Shown: one piece after another, positions 32,984-42,013 of the stretch | How positions within the stretch are numbered: position 1 is the stretch's first letter | Layout: each line of letters opens with the position of its first letter | Origin: Bin87 sp965220055 | Lineage (GTDB): Bacteria > Chloroflexota > Dehalococcoidia > Lucifugimonadales > UBA3495 | DNA: 64,000 bases | Assembly: GCA_965220055.1 (NCBI GenBank) | Contig: CBDCPE010000004.1 | Span: 2,852,001 to 2,916,000 of the forward strand | Direction: 5' to 3' | The notes under the pieces: generated by a model | What the model saw: the letters and a program-made list of their open reading frames with translations, nothing else | Database searches by the model: none | What the model was told of the DNA's origin: nothing | Translations under genes and position numbers: made by a program

Positions 32984-33526
32984 ATGGCAACTCAAACCAC
33001 CCCTGTCGTCACGCTGGACCCGCGTGACGACGCACCGCCGGCTCCGTCCCGGCTGGCGCAGCGCCCGGCTACCCTAGACGGCAAGGTGATCGGGCTGTTC
33101 GCTAACAACAAGCCGCACTCCGAGGACCTGTTGCGGCGCATCACCGCCATCATCGGCGAGCGATACGACATCGCCGGCACCGTGGAGCACAACAAGGGCG
33201 GATGGCAGTGGCCGGCCCGCATCGAGGACCTACAGCGCACGGCTTCCAGCATCGACGTGGCGATACACGCCACCGCCGAATGAGGGTCCTGCACCGCGTG
33301 CAGTGTGCACGACGCAATGGAAACCGAGCTGCTGGGGATCCCGTCCACAGTGTTGACCACCCGCCCTTTCGTGAGCCAGGCCCACGCCATGTCCCGCATG
33401 CGCGGCGACCCCGAGTACGGGTTGGCGATCATCGAGCACCCCATAGTGACGCTTACCGACGCTGAGCTGTCCGAGCGGGCGGCCACGGCCGCGCCGCAGG
33501 TAATCGCCTGCCTGGTCGACCGGTAG
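32984..33526 (+). CDS. UGSC family selenoprotein, copy 2 (selenocysteine at TGA 33281-33283)
   Basis: A 180-residue protein with one in-frame TGA at codon 100, in U-G-S-C (U100, C103). The frame remains open for 80 codons after it to TAG at 33524. The N-terminal part shares LDPR, LDGKVIGLFANNKPHSEDLL and an AIHATAE run-up to the Sec with copy 1 (LAGKTVGLLENRKYHSDNFL, VVHGIAD). The part after the Sec shares UGSCTA..xHD, a glutamate, G-I/V-P-S and a hydrophobic strand pattern. A SECIS-like hairpin lies at 33297-33311. AGGAGG precedes the ATG. The expected activity is thiol/selenol redox chemistry; the substrate is unknown. Confidence 0.92.
33281..33311 (+). promoter_or_regulatory. Bacterial SECIS element, UGSC copy 2
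   Basis: After the TGA and 13 bases, CGTGC (33297-33301) pairs with GCACG (33307-33311) around AGTGT. The GU of the loop is at positions 23-24 from the U of UGA, the same as copy 1. The top base pair is C-G here and G-C in copy 1, a compensatory change. Confidence 0.85.
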
Positions 33527-33556
33527 TCGAACCATCGGGTAGTGTCAAAAAGAAAA

Positions 33557-33578
33557 GGGGCGAATGATTAATCGCCCC
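33557..33578. repeat. Dispersed palindrome, family A, copy 3
   Basis: GGGGCGA (33557-33563) pairs with TCGCCCC (33572-33578). It lies between the convergent UGSC copy 2 and the Gfo/Idh/MocA gene and could end both transcripts. Confidence 0.7.
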
Positions 33579-33605
33579 CACGTTCTTGCGAGTGCGTTTA
33601 GGCCG

Positions 33606-34640
33606 CTACAAAGGCAAGTAAACAGCCTCGCCGGTTTGCGCGCTCACGGTCACCGCTTCAGTCCATTCCATGTAGTGCACGCCGATGTTGAACGGGGTGC
33701 GCATCACCGGGGCTCGGTCCCGGACGGAGGCAATGAACTCCTGCTCGACGGACCATGCGTAGCGGCTTTCCGGCGGGTTGGCGATCTCCTGCAACTGGGA
33801 GTCGCCGCGCTTACCGCCGTAGACGCGCATCTGGCCGTCCACGTGGATCGTCCCGTCGGTGCCATAGATCCAAACGGAGTTTCCGGGGGACAGGCCGGCG
33901 GAGGCGCTAAACTTCAAATGGGCGTTGGCCCCGTTGGCCAGACGACACATAATGTCCACCGTGTCGGGAACCGTTATCGAACGCCAGTTGCCGTCGTCGT
34001 CCCGACGGTGCGGGACTGTGATCTGGCTCATAGCCATGACCTGGGTCGCGTGGCCGACCCAGCGGATCATGGCCTCGTACCAGATACCCATGTTCAGGAT
34101 GTTGAACCCGCTCATGTCACGGTCCTGGCGCCAGTGGAGGGTGGAGTCGCGGTCGGCAAACCCGGTCTGGGACTGGACATCCAAGGACACGAGGTCCCCG
34201 ATGAAACCTTCGGAAATCAGGCGGATCATCAGGTCATCAATCCCGAAAGTCATGGGCGACGGCACGATCTGGGCAACCAGCCCCGGCGATGCCTGAGACG
34301 CGGCCAGCATCTCGTGGGCTTCGGCAGCGGTCATGGCCATGCGTGCCTCGCACAGCACGTGCTTACCGGCCTCCAGCGACGCCATCGTCAGCGTGCGGTG
34401 CATATAGGGCCAGGTCCCGATGCAAACGGCGTCGAGGCTTTCGTCTTGCAGCAATTCTTCCCAGTTGTCGTAAACGGAGGGGATGTTGAACGCGTCGGCG
34501 ACGCGCTGGCCCGATTCGCGGGAGCGGTTGGCGACGGCGCCGATCTCCACGCGGGGAGTGCTGTTAAATCCCGGGATGTGTCGATCACGGGTGTTGCGGC
34601 CGGCGCCGATCAGGCCGACGCGGACGGATTCGATTGCCAC
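33606..34640 (-). CDS. Gfo/Idh/MocA family oxidoreductase
   Basis: 344 residues. An N-terminal Rossmann domain has GLIGAGRNTRDRH at 9-21, followed by the alpha/beta C-terminal domain. The family usually carries EKP with a catalytic lysine; here residues 98-100 are E-A-R in HVLCEARMAM, a variant seen in part of the family. Lysine-dependent sugar dehydrogenation is therefore doubtful. Substrates are typically sugars, inositols or related polyols. It has its own promoter (34706-34735). The ribosome-binding site AGGAGG lies before the start. Confidence 0.88.
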   Translation of the reverse strand: MAIESVRVGLIGAGRNTRDRHIPGFNSTPRVEIGAVANRSRESGQRVADAFNIPSVYDNWEELLQDESLDAVCIGTWPYMHRTLTMASLEAGKHVLCEARMAMTAAEAHEMLAASQASPGLVAQIVPSPMTFGIDDLMIRLISEGFIGDLVSLDVQSQTGFADRDSTLHWRQDRDMSGFNILNMGIWYEAMIRWVGHATQVMAMSQITVPHRRDDDGNWRSITVPDTVDIMCRLANGANAHLKFSASAGLSPGNSVWIYGTDGTIHVDGQMRVYGGKRGDSQLQEIANPPESRYAWSVEQEFIASVRDRAPVMRTPFNIGVHYMEWTEAVTVSAQTGEAVYLPL

Positions 34641-34705
34641 AGTAGTACCTCCTAACGATACGTAGAGGCGCGCCAGGGTGCGAAAATAGAGGCGCGGCGC
34701 AAGCG

Positions 34706-34735
34706 ATTATAGGGTAACGCTCACAACACGGTCAA
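34706..34735 (-). promoter_or_regulatory. Promoter of the Gfo/Idh/MocA gene
   Basis: On the minus strand TTGACC (34730-34735), an 18-base spacer and TATAAT (34706-34711), 66 bases before the ATG. Confidence 0.7.
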
Positions 34736-34782
34736 AACGGCGGTTGTCCGCAGACCCGGTGCGTAGGGTACGGAGCCGGCGA

Positions 34783-37700
34783 TCACCGATCAACGACGCG
34801 ATAGATGGTCGTTTGGTCGTTGGAGTAAGCCAGCTCGAGCGTCCCATCGGAGACCATCTGGTCAAATTTCGCGATCCCGCCGGGCAGATAGTAGATCCGC
34901 TCGAGCTCGCCGACCACCACGTAGCGCACACCATACTCAGCCATCAGGTCGCGCGCGGCGTTCCTGCTTAGCGTGTTGTACATGGTGGACACGTCCCGTG
35001 CCCGTCGCTGTACGAGGTCCCAGTCATTGCGTTGCTGGGTCTGGTGCCACGGCCAGCCGATCACGGTAGGTAATCCCGTGTACACCGACATCCGACCGTT
35101 CCAGCGGTACTGGTCCCCGTGCGCCTCCAGCACCACCGGGGATCCTGAGACGTTATCCTGCAACCACCTGATGGCATAGGCGTCCCAGCGCATTTCGATG
35201 GGATCGTCGCGCTCCCAGTGCACGGCATCTGACATCCAGGCGGCGCCGTCCAGGGTCAGCGACGTGAGGTTGAAGCGGTCCTGGATTCGGACCGGCGTCG
35301 CCAATACCGGGTATATCATCACGCCGACCGCCACCACTGCGACCAACCCGGCAAAGGTCCAGCGGGTCAGGCGCCCGTAGACGTTGCGGTAAAGCCGCCA
35401 CGCCTTCCACCCGCGCCAGAAACCGTACACCCCGGCTACCCCAAACAACAACCACGCCACCAGGTAATACTTGAACAGGGTGTTCATCCGCGCGATGTCC
35501 CCTTCGACCCGGATAAAGTCCACGCCGATGCCAATGGCCAGGGCGACGGCCAGCATCCCCAACGCCGCCGCGTCGGATCGGGCCGCCGGTTCATGGCCGT
35601 TCAGCAACGTGGCAGCCAGGGACCAACACGTCAGCGTCAAGAGGACCACGAGTACGCCGGCGGTCAGGAATCCCGCGGCCCAGAAGTAACACGCAAACAC
35701 GACGCCGGCGGACGCTCCTACCAAGAGCCATTGGTGTATCGCCGGCACTGGCGTCGCCGTTCTGATCCTGGCCAGTAGCGGGCCGCAGGTTCGCGGCAGG
35801 ACCGCTGACAGCAGCGCCAATGCCGCCAGCAACGGCAGCGCGTGTATCAACAGGTAGTTGGCCAAAGGAGTGCGCCAACGCGTCGGCTCGATCCCCGTGC
35901 CGAAGGTCTCCATGGCGCCGTGGAACGGGAGAAACGCTGCGTAGCTGACCGCCATGGCTACCACCGACAGACCAATTCCGACGGCCAGCCGCACCCTGAG
36001 TTCGCCGGGCATCATCCATGCCGCGGCCATGGCGAATCCCACCATAAGCAGGGCGTAAGCCGGGTATTCCCACGAGTTGATGGTCCACAGGCTGCCCACT
36101 GCTAGCCCCATCAGCGCAGCGCACGCCCACGTCCAAATGCTTTTCGGCCCAGACCTCGACACGCCGATCAGCGCCGCAAACCCCAGCGCCAACGCGAGAA
36201 GCGCAAAGGGCATCGTCATCATGTGGGCGTGCAGGTCGGCGAAGAGGAAAGTGAAATACGGGAACTCGGTTATATGGAAAGCAAGGTCGACATGATCGCG
36301 CGTTTCAAGCCACGGCGTCAGTACGTTGGGTTGAAATTCCTTGATCTCCGGTATGGCGCGGCTGCTGCGCCAGAAATCGAAACTCGACAGGGGCGCCGCC
36401 ATCCCACCAATCCGCGCGCTCAGGATGTGAAACAGTTGCACCGCCCCGTCCAGGTTGCCGGCCACCGTGACCATCACCGCCGCAGCCAGACCGACCACGG
36501 CCGCGCCGCCTGGCAGCCATCGCCGCATACGTTGCAGTGAAGGCGGCCACCACCGGATCCCGAGAGGCGGTTGCCCGGGTGGCGCGGTCCTTGCGGGAAC
36601 CGTCCGGGCTGCTTTCACGAAATAGTACGCGAGAGCGCCGGCGCCGGTGGCCGTCAGGGCGAATAGCGTCGGCACGGCCAGATTGAACGCCGTGGCCGGG
36701 GGAATGCCTGTAAGACGAGTGGGAATGGAAAGGATGAAGTATCCCCAATAGTAGTAGTTCAGATACCCGCCGCCGAACCACGGATCGTACGGGGGTAGCA
36801 CCGAGGAGCGAGCCACGGCGGTGAAATAGGCCAACTCCATGGGTTTCTCGCCGCCGCGCCACGGGTGCCACAGATCGGGGTTGGCGGCCCTGATCAGCAC
36901 GAAAGCCAGGTACGCCAGCACAAACAGCGCCTCGGCGGCCAGCACCATATGCCAGCGCTCCCGCAGCCACCCGGCCATTTCCCGCCAACTTCCGGCCAAG
37001 ACTGCGACCGATGGTATCGCAACGATCAGAATGGCCAAACCTATGGTGGGGATCGAAAACTGCACGATACCGGCATTGACCAGCAGCCACGTTACCCACG
37101 CCACCAGCAGCAGCCCGACGACCCGGGAGAACAAGAGCCCCCGGTCGTGCAGCGGACGCAGCACCCACCAGGTCAGCGGGAACGCAACCAGGCAAATGAC
37201 CTCCAACGCCAGCAGCCAGCTCAGCCACGGCACGCGATTGGGCCAACCGTCCCGCCGAAACACCTGAGACCAGGTGCCGCTGCCCTGCTGCGCCTCCAGC
37301 GCATCAGGCGAAAGCATCAGCGGCGGGGTTTGCTCGTGTGCTGCCGAAGCAGCGTTGATCCGCTCACGTATCTCGGTAGCGGTCATTCGGTCGGTGTTCC
37401 GGAACACCAATACCTGCGGGTGGTCGTATCCGATGACGTTTTCGTCAGCGTACCCGAGGTTCAATCCGACGCGAGCCGCTGCCTCGCGCTCACCACTGTC
37501 AACCCAAGCAGGCTCCGGAAGCCCGGCCCGACCGTATGGATCATCCCGGAGTTGAACGCCGGCCACCGCTGGATACGACGCAAACGCCTGATCCAACCAG
37601 TAGCCCAGCTCGCCGGCAAATAGGAGTTTCAGAAACGCCGAGCTCTGCGGATATTCTTCCGGGAGCCGAGCCACCGAGCCGTAGGCCCGGTTGGAGTAGA

Positions 37701-39513
37701 AGGCCATATAGTCGCTTGAGGACAGGCGATCAACAAGCTCCGGGATTTTGCTACGGTCGCTATCAGGATGGTAAGCGGGGAATGTCCAAACATCGTATCT
37801 GCCCAGGTCGGGTATGCGCTCGTCCCAGTAGGCGCCCCCGTTGATGATGGACGCCCCGGGCGGAATGTTGGCGTTGATCCATTCTGAAGCCGTGACCGCA
37901 GTATGCGGGCGGCTGTATACGTTGGCGAACGCGATGGCGTACAGGACGGTGGACGCAACGACGATGACCAGCAGCGCGATGGCAACCGGATACGCGTAAA
38001 GCTTGGCCAAACCCGCCAACGTTTGCCGGTTCGATGGTGGAGGGTCCTCCTGGGCTATGAGCCTCAGTGGCTGGCCCGTCGCTGACACCACCACTCCCCC
38101 AGTGGGAGGCGTGGCGTGCCACTCCTCCGAAAACGGTGCATCATCGCCAAATATCGGCTCATCGAATATCAGGTCGTCGCCGATGGTGGGCGGGGTTGCA
38201 TGCCACGCCTCCGAAAATGGTGCGTCGTCCGGCAATGCTTCCGGATCCTTGGGGTATCTGCTGCGTCGCGAGTGCGCCCACTCGACCAAGGCGACCAGCA
38301 TCCGTGCACCCATGAGGAGATAGAACGGCATCAGCGGGAACACGTAGCGCAGGAATCTGACCTCGAACAACTCCAGGAAAACGAAAGCCGGCACAGCCCA
38401 GGCCAGGAGCAGCAGGTCGAAGCGCTGGGCGACCCCTCCCAGCCACGCCATCCATGCGGTAAAAGGCGCAGATAGCCAGGCAACGATGCCGAGCGGGATT
38501 CCCAACCCCCACACCGACGTCTGCCGGATCTGGTACCAGAACGCGGGAGTGTCGGCGTACTGCCACGTGAAGGGCCAGTGGCCCGCCTCCCGAGCCATTT
38601 CCGCTTGGGCCCGGATATCGGCGACGAACGTGCCGAAGTCCAGTACGGCGTACGGAGTGGTGATGAAAAACGCCGCCAACGCCAGCAGCCCGGCCACCAA
38701 CACGGCCGGTGCGAAGCGGATGGCTGACAACGGCGTCAGGTCGCTCCAGCGACCACCGGCCCGGTCCTTCCACGCCCAGAGGAAAACCAGCGCCAATGGC
38801 GCCAGAATCGGCGCTACTGAGATCTTGGGCGCCATGGCCAAGCCCACCAACAGGCCCAGCAGGGCGGCATCGCGCATCCGGGCGGTGTCCGAGAACCGGA
38901 GCATTGCCCACAACGCCGCCAGGGAAGTCAGTACAGTGAAGGGTTCAGGCCGGTAGAAATGGGCGTGCTGGATGTGGATGACGGCGAACGCGGCAAAAGC
39001 AGCCGCCAACAGGCCGGTCCACTTACCGTACATCCTGCGGCCGATGGCGAACACCAGAGCAACCGACGCTGTATCGGCCAGGGCAGCCAGGGCCCGGCCG
39101 GCGAACCGCATGTCCATGGCGCCCCAATCGGTGAACAGTTCGGCCGCCGACCGGATCAATACCAGCGCATAAATGAGGACGCTACCCAACGGAAACCAGT
39201 GCGGGTTGAGGGGGCTGCGTTCCGCAGACAGCGCGGTCTCAATGTTGGGCAACCCGGCCTGCATATCGGGCCACTGTTTCAGCCAGGTCTCGTGTCCCGG
39301 GGATTGGGTGAGCACGCGGAACATGTCGTCAGCGCGCAGGTAGAAGGAGCGCTCATCAGGGTGGAATCCGTGGCCGTCGTCCCAGTCGATGCCGTACAAG
39401 CGAAGGGCCAACGCGGCGATCAGCAGGGCCGGCAGCAGAAAATTAGGCCCCCACAGCCTGCGCAGGGGGGCTAAAAGACGAAGCCGCTGGGCGTCCGTTG
39501 GAGGTGAGCGCAT
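34783..39513 (-). CDS. Giant membrane protein: GT39-like mannosyltransferase half fused to a YYY (DUF2298-like) half
   Basis: 1576 residues with more than twenty predicted membrane helices. The N-terminal half (about 1-740) resembles ArnT/PMT-type dolichyl-phosphate-mannose transferases: a first luminal loop carries the acidic DGHGFHPDERSFY, with many helices after it. The C-terminal half (about 780-1576) carries NYYYWGYFI, the motif naming the Chloroflexi/archaeal YYY membrane family. It probably transfers a sugar from a lipid carrier to an extracellular acceptor. The ATG at 39513 is chosen because it overlaps the gap stop (TGATG), a coupled start; the longer frame would begin inside gap. 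Confidence 0.85.
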   Translation of the reverse strand: MRSPPTDAQRLRLLAPLRRLWGPNFLLPALLIAALALRLYGIDWDDGHGFHPDERSFYLRADDMFRVLTQSPGHETWLKQWPDMQAGLPNIETALSAERSPLNPHWFPLGSVLIYALVLIRSAAELFTDWGAMDMRFAGRALAALADTASVALVFAIGRRMYGKWTGLLAAAFAAFAVIHIQHAHFYRPEPFTVLTSLAALWAMLRFSDTARMRDAALLGLLVGLAMAPKISVAPILAPLALVFLWAWKDRAGGRWSDLTPLSAIRFAPAVLVAGLLALAAFFITTPYAVLDFGTFVADIRAQAEMAREAGHWPFTWQYADTPAFWYQIRQTSVWGLGIPLGIVAWLSAPFTAWMAWLGGVAQRFDLLLLAWAVPAFVFLELFEVRFLRYVFPLMPFYLLMGARMLVALVEWAHSRRSRYPKDPEALPDDAPFSEAWHATPPTIGDDLIFDEPIFGDDAPFSEEWHATPPTGGVVVSATGQPLRLIAQEDPPPSNRQTLAGLAKLYAYPVAIALLVIVVASTVLYAIAFANVYSRPHTAVTASEWINANIPPGASIINGGAYWDERIPDLGRYDVWTFPAYHPDSDRSKIPELVDRLSSSDYMAFYSNRAYGSVARLPEEYPQSSAFLKLLFAGELGYWLDQAFASYPAVAGVQLRDDPYGRAGLPEPAWVDSGEREAAARVGLNLGYADENVIGYDHPQVLVFRNTDRMTATEIRERINAASAAHEQTPPLMLSPDALEAQQGSGTWSQVFRRDGWPNRVPWLSWLLALEVICLVAFPLTWWVLRPLHDRGLLFSRVVGLLLVAWVTWLLVNAGIVQFSIPTIGLAILIVAIPSVAVLAGSWREMAGWLRERWHMVLAAEALFVLAYLAFVLIRAANPDLWHPWRGGEKPMELAYFTAVARSSVLPPYDPWFGGGYLNYYYWGYFILSIPTRLTGIPPATAFNLAVPTLFALTATGAGALAYYFVKAARTVPARTAPPGQPPLGIRWWPPSLQRMRRWLPGGAAVVGLAAAVMVTVAGNLDGAVQLFHILSARIGGMAAPLSSFDFWRSSRAIPEIKEFQPNVLTPWLETRDHVDLAFHITEFPYFTFLFADLHAHMMTMPFALLALALGFAALIGVSRSGPKSIWTWACAALMGLAVGSLWTINSWEYPAYALLMVGFAMAAAWMMPGELRVRLAVGIGLSVVAMAVSYAAFLPFHGAMETFGTGIEPTRWRTPLANYLLIHALPLLAALALLSAVLPRTCGPLLARIRTATPVPAIHQWLLVGASAGVVFACYFWAAGFLTAGVLVVLLTLTCWSLAATLLNGHEPAARSDAAALGMLAVALAIGIGVDFIRVEGDIARMNTLFKYYLVAWLLFGVAGVYGFWRGWKAWRLYRNVYGRLTRWTFAGLVAVVAVGVMIYPVLATPVRIQDRFNLTSLTLDGAAWMSDAVHWERDDPIEMRWDAYAIRWLQDNVSGSPVVLEAHGDQYRWNGRMSVYTGLPTVIGWPWHQTQQRNDWDLVQRRARDVSTMYNTLSRNAARDLMAEYGVRYVVVGELERIYYLPGGIAKFDQMVSDGTLELAYSNDQTTIYRVVDR

Positions 39514-40523
39514 CAACCGCCCACGATGCAGCACAGGTCAGCGGTCCGACAGGAGTATCCCCACTCGTTGTCGTACCATCCCAGGATCTTGACCATACTG
39601 TCGTCCAGAACCATGGTGCTCAGGGCGTCAAAGATGCAACTGTGGGTGTTGCCACGAATATCGGAACTCACGATGGGATCCTCGGTGTACTCCAGGATTC
39701 CTTTCATGGGTCCCTGCGCTGCTTCCCTGAACGCGGCGTTGACGTCGTCCTTGGTGACGTTCATCTTGAGGTCGGCCACGAAGTCTGTGGCGGATCCGAC
39801 GGACGTGGGAATGCGATAGGCGATGCCGTGGAGCTTGCCGTTGAGCTCGGGCAGCACTACGCCCACGGAACGGGCCGCGCCGGTGCTGGTGGGGATGATG
39901 TTCTGGCCTGCGGCACGGGCTCGTCGCAGGTCCCGGTGGTTGCGGTCCAGTATGCTCTGATCGTTGGTGTAGGCGTGGATGGTGGACATCAGGCCGCGCT
40001 CAACGCCGAAAGCGTCGTGCAATACCTTGACCATAGGCGCAAAACAGTTGGTGGTGCAGGAAGCATTGGAAATGATCCGATGCTCTCCCCCGTCATAGAC
40101 CTCGTCGTTCACGCCGAGCACAATCGTGGCGTCCGCACCCCGAGCCGGAGCCGAGATGATGACCTTGTTAGCGCCGCCGCTGTCGATATGAGCCGCCGCC
40201 TTGGCGGCGTCGGTGAAACGGCCCGTGCATTCCACCACAATGTCTACGCCCATCTCCGACCACGGGATGTTGGCTGGCTCCGCTTCCTGGAACATCCGGA
40301 TCGCCTTGCCATCGATAACTATGTTGCCGTTGTCGGTCCCCACTGTGCCGGCATAGGGGCCGTACGTGCTGTCGTATTTAAAAAGATGGGCGGCCGTATC
40401 GGAGTCTCCCAGTCCGTTCACGGCGACCAAGTCCAGCCGGTCGTGGTAGGTGGGTGAAAGAGCCGCCCGGGCGACCAACCGTCCGATCCGCCCGAACCCG
40501 TTGATACCGATGCGCGTCGCCAT
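39513..40523 (-). CDS. gap: Glyceraldehyde-3-phosphate dehydrogenase, type I
   Basis: 336 residues. The NAD-binding start is GINGFGRIGR; the catalytic cysteine is in NASCTTNC. The phosphate-binding TGAARSVG and the terminal SMVKILGWYDNEWGYSCR are as in the family. It converts glyceraldehyde-3-phosphate to 1,3-bisphosphoglycerate. An unusual tail, CRTADLCCIVGG, replaces the common end and includes the overlap with the membrane protein gene. A minus-strand TATAAT at 40650-40655 could be its promoter. No pgk is adjacent. Confidence 0.95.
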   Translation of the reverse strand: MATRIGINGFGRIGRLVARAALSPTYHDRLDLVAVNGLGDSDTAAHLFKYDSTYGPYAGTVGTDNGNIVIDGKAIRMFQEAEPANIPWSEMGVDIVVECTGRFTDAAKAAAHIDSGGANKVIISAPARGADATIVLGVNDEVYDGGEHRIISNASCTTNCFAPMVKVLHDAFGVERGLMSTIHAYTNDQSILDRNHRDLRRARAAGQNIIPTSTGAARSVGVVLPELNGKLHGIAYRIPTSVGSATDFVADLKMNVTKDDVNAAFREAAQGPMKGILEYTEDPIVSSDIRGNTHSCIFDALSTMVLDDSMVKILGWYDNEWGYSCRTADLCCIVGG

Positions 40524-40649
40524 CGTGGAATGCCTCCCATCAGTTCAATCGTGGCCAAATGCTATGACAGGCAAAGCACGCGATATACGTACTGTCCAGC
40601 CGGTGGGCTCGCGTTTCCCATATCGAAACCAGCCTACCCGGCGTCCGCG

Positions 40650-40655
40650 ATTATA
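40650..40655 (-). promoter_or_regulatory. -10 element upstream of gap
   Basis: A perfect TATAAT on the minus strand, 127 bases before the gap start. The -35 is poor. Confidence 0.4.
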
Positions 40656-40708
40656 CCACCGAAACGGCGAATCCGGGCCGGTTTCCAACGTCACCACGGA
40701 TCGCGGGG

Positions 40709-42013
40709 CTACCGAGAACCGAGCTTCAGGTACACCTCGTTCCCCGCGTACCGGGCTGAGCTTCCCAATTCCGCCTCGATCCGCAGCAGTCGGTTGTACT
40801 TGGCCACGCGCTCGGAGCGCGCCGGCGCGCCGGTCTTGATCTGACCCACGTTCCACGCGACGGCCAGGTCGGCGATAGTCGTGTCCTCGGTTTCTCCGGA
40901 GCGGTGGCTCATAACCGCCGTCCATCCGGCATCTCGAGCCATGCCCAAAGCCGAGGCGGTCTCGGATAAGGTGCCGATCTGATTGGGCTTGAGCAGGATG
41001 GAATTGCCGGCTTTTTCCTCGATCCCGCGATGGAGCCGGCTGATGTTGGTGACGAGCAGGTCATCACCGACCAACTGCACGGTATCACCGAGCCTACGGG
41101 TCATGGTCGACCACCCGGCCCAGTCGTCTTCGAACAACCCGTCCTCGATGCTGATGATGGGGTACTCGGCACACCACCCGACGTACAGGTCAATGAGTTC
41201 ACCGGCGCTGAGCGACATCCCTTCCCGTTCGAGATGATAATTCGACGCGTCCGCATCCCATAGTTCCGACGCCGCCACGTCCAGGGCGATGTGAACCTGC
41301 TCGCCCGGTCGGTACCCGGCCGCTTCGATGGCCCGCAACACCACTTCGATAGCGTCACGGTTGGACGGCAAGGTCGGGGCGAAACCGCCTTCGTCGCCGA
41401 CGTTCAGGTTGTGCCCGCCGTTCCTCAGGATGGTTTTCAACGCCTGGTAGATCTCCACGCCGGCGCGCAGTGCGTCGGAAAACCGGTCGAACCCGGCGGG
41501 GGCGACCATGAACTCCTGTACGTCGGCGGAATTGGACGCGTGCCGGCCCCCATTGAGGATGTTCAGCAGAGGCACCGGCAGGCTCACCTGGCCGTCACCC
41601 GCCAGATGCCGCCATAGCGAGCCTCCCGCTGCGGAAACCGCGGCGGCCCGGGCGGTGGCCATGGAAACGGCCAGCACCGCGTTGGCCCCCAGGCCGCTCT
41701 TGTCATCGGTCCCGTCCAGCTCGTTCAAGAGGCGGTCCACACCAGGCTGGTCGAATGGAGACGCTCCCATCAGCGCAGGACCGATACGGTCGTTCACGTT
41801 GGCAACAGCGGTCAATGTACCGCTGCCGCCGAATCGGGCACGGTCGCCATCGCGCAGTTCCAAGGCTTCGTAGCTGCCGGTGCTGGCGCCCGAGGGAACC
41901 AGAGCCAAGCCGACACTGCCGTCCGACAGGGTTACTTCCGCTTCGACCGTCGGGTTACCCCGGGAGTCCAGGGCTTCCCGGCCGACCACGGATGCGATGG
42001 TGGCGTCAGCCAT
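40709..42013 (-). CDS. eno: Enolase
   Basis: 434 residues, normal length. It starts with ASVVGREALDSRGNPTVE. The catalytic and metal-binding segments SIEDGLFEDDW, LLKPNQIGTLSE and SHRSGETED are all present. It interconverts 2-phosphoglycerate and phosphoenolpyruvate. The ATG at 42013 is preceded by GGAGG and overlaps the upstream LOG-like gene by eight bases; the longer in-frame extension is not conserved. With gap 186 bases downstream, this is a partial glycolytic cluster. Confidence 0.95.
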   Translation of the reverse strand: MADATIASVVGREALDSRGNPTVEAEVTLSDGSVGLALVPSGASTGSYEALELRDGDRARFGGSGTLTAVANVNDRIGPALMGASPFDQPGVDRLLNELDGTDDKSGLGANAVLAVSMATARAAAVSAAGGSLWRHLAGDGQVSLPVPLLNILNGGRHASNSADVQEFMVAPAGFDRFSDALRAGVEIYQALKTILRNGGHNLNVGDEGGFAPTLPSNRDAIEVVLRAIEAAGYRPGEQVHIALDVAASELWDADASNYHLEREGMSLSAGELIDLYVGWCAEYPIISIEDGLFEDDWAGWSTMTRRLGDTVQLVGDDLLVTNISRLHRGIEEKAGNSILLKPNQIGTLSETASALGMARDAGWTAVMSHRSGETEDTTIADLAVAWNVGQIKTGAPARSERVAKYNRLLRIEAELGSSARYAGNEVYLKLGSR

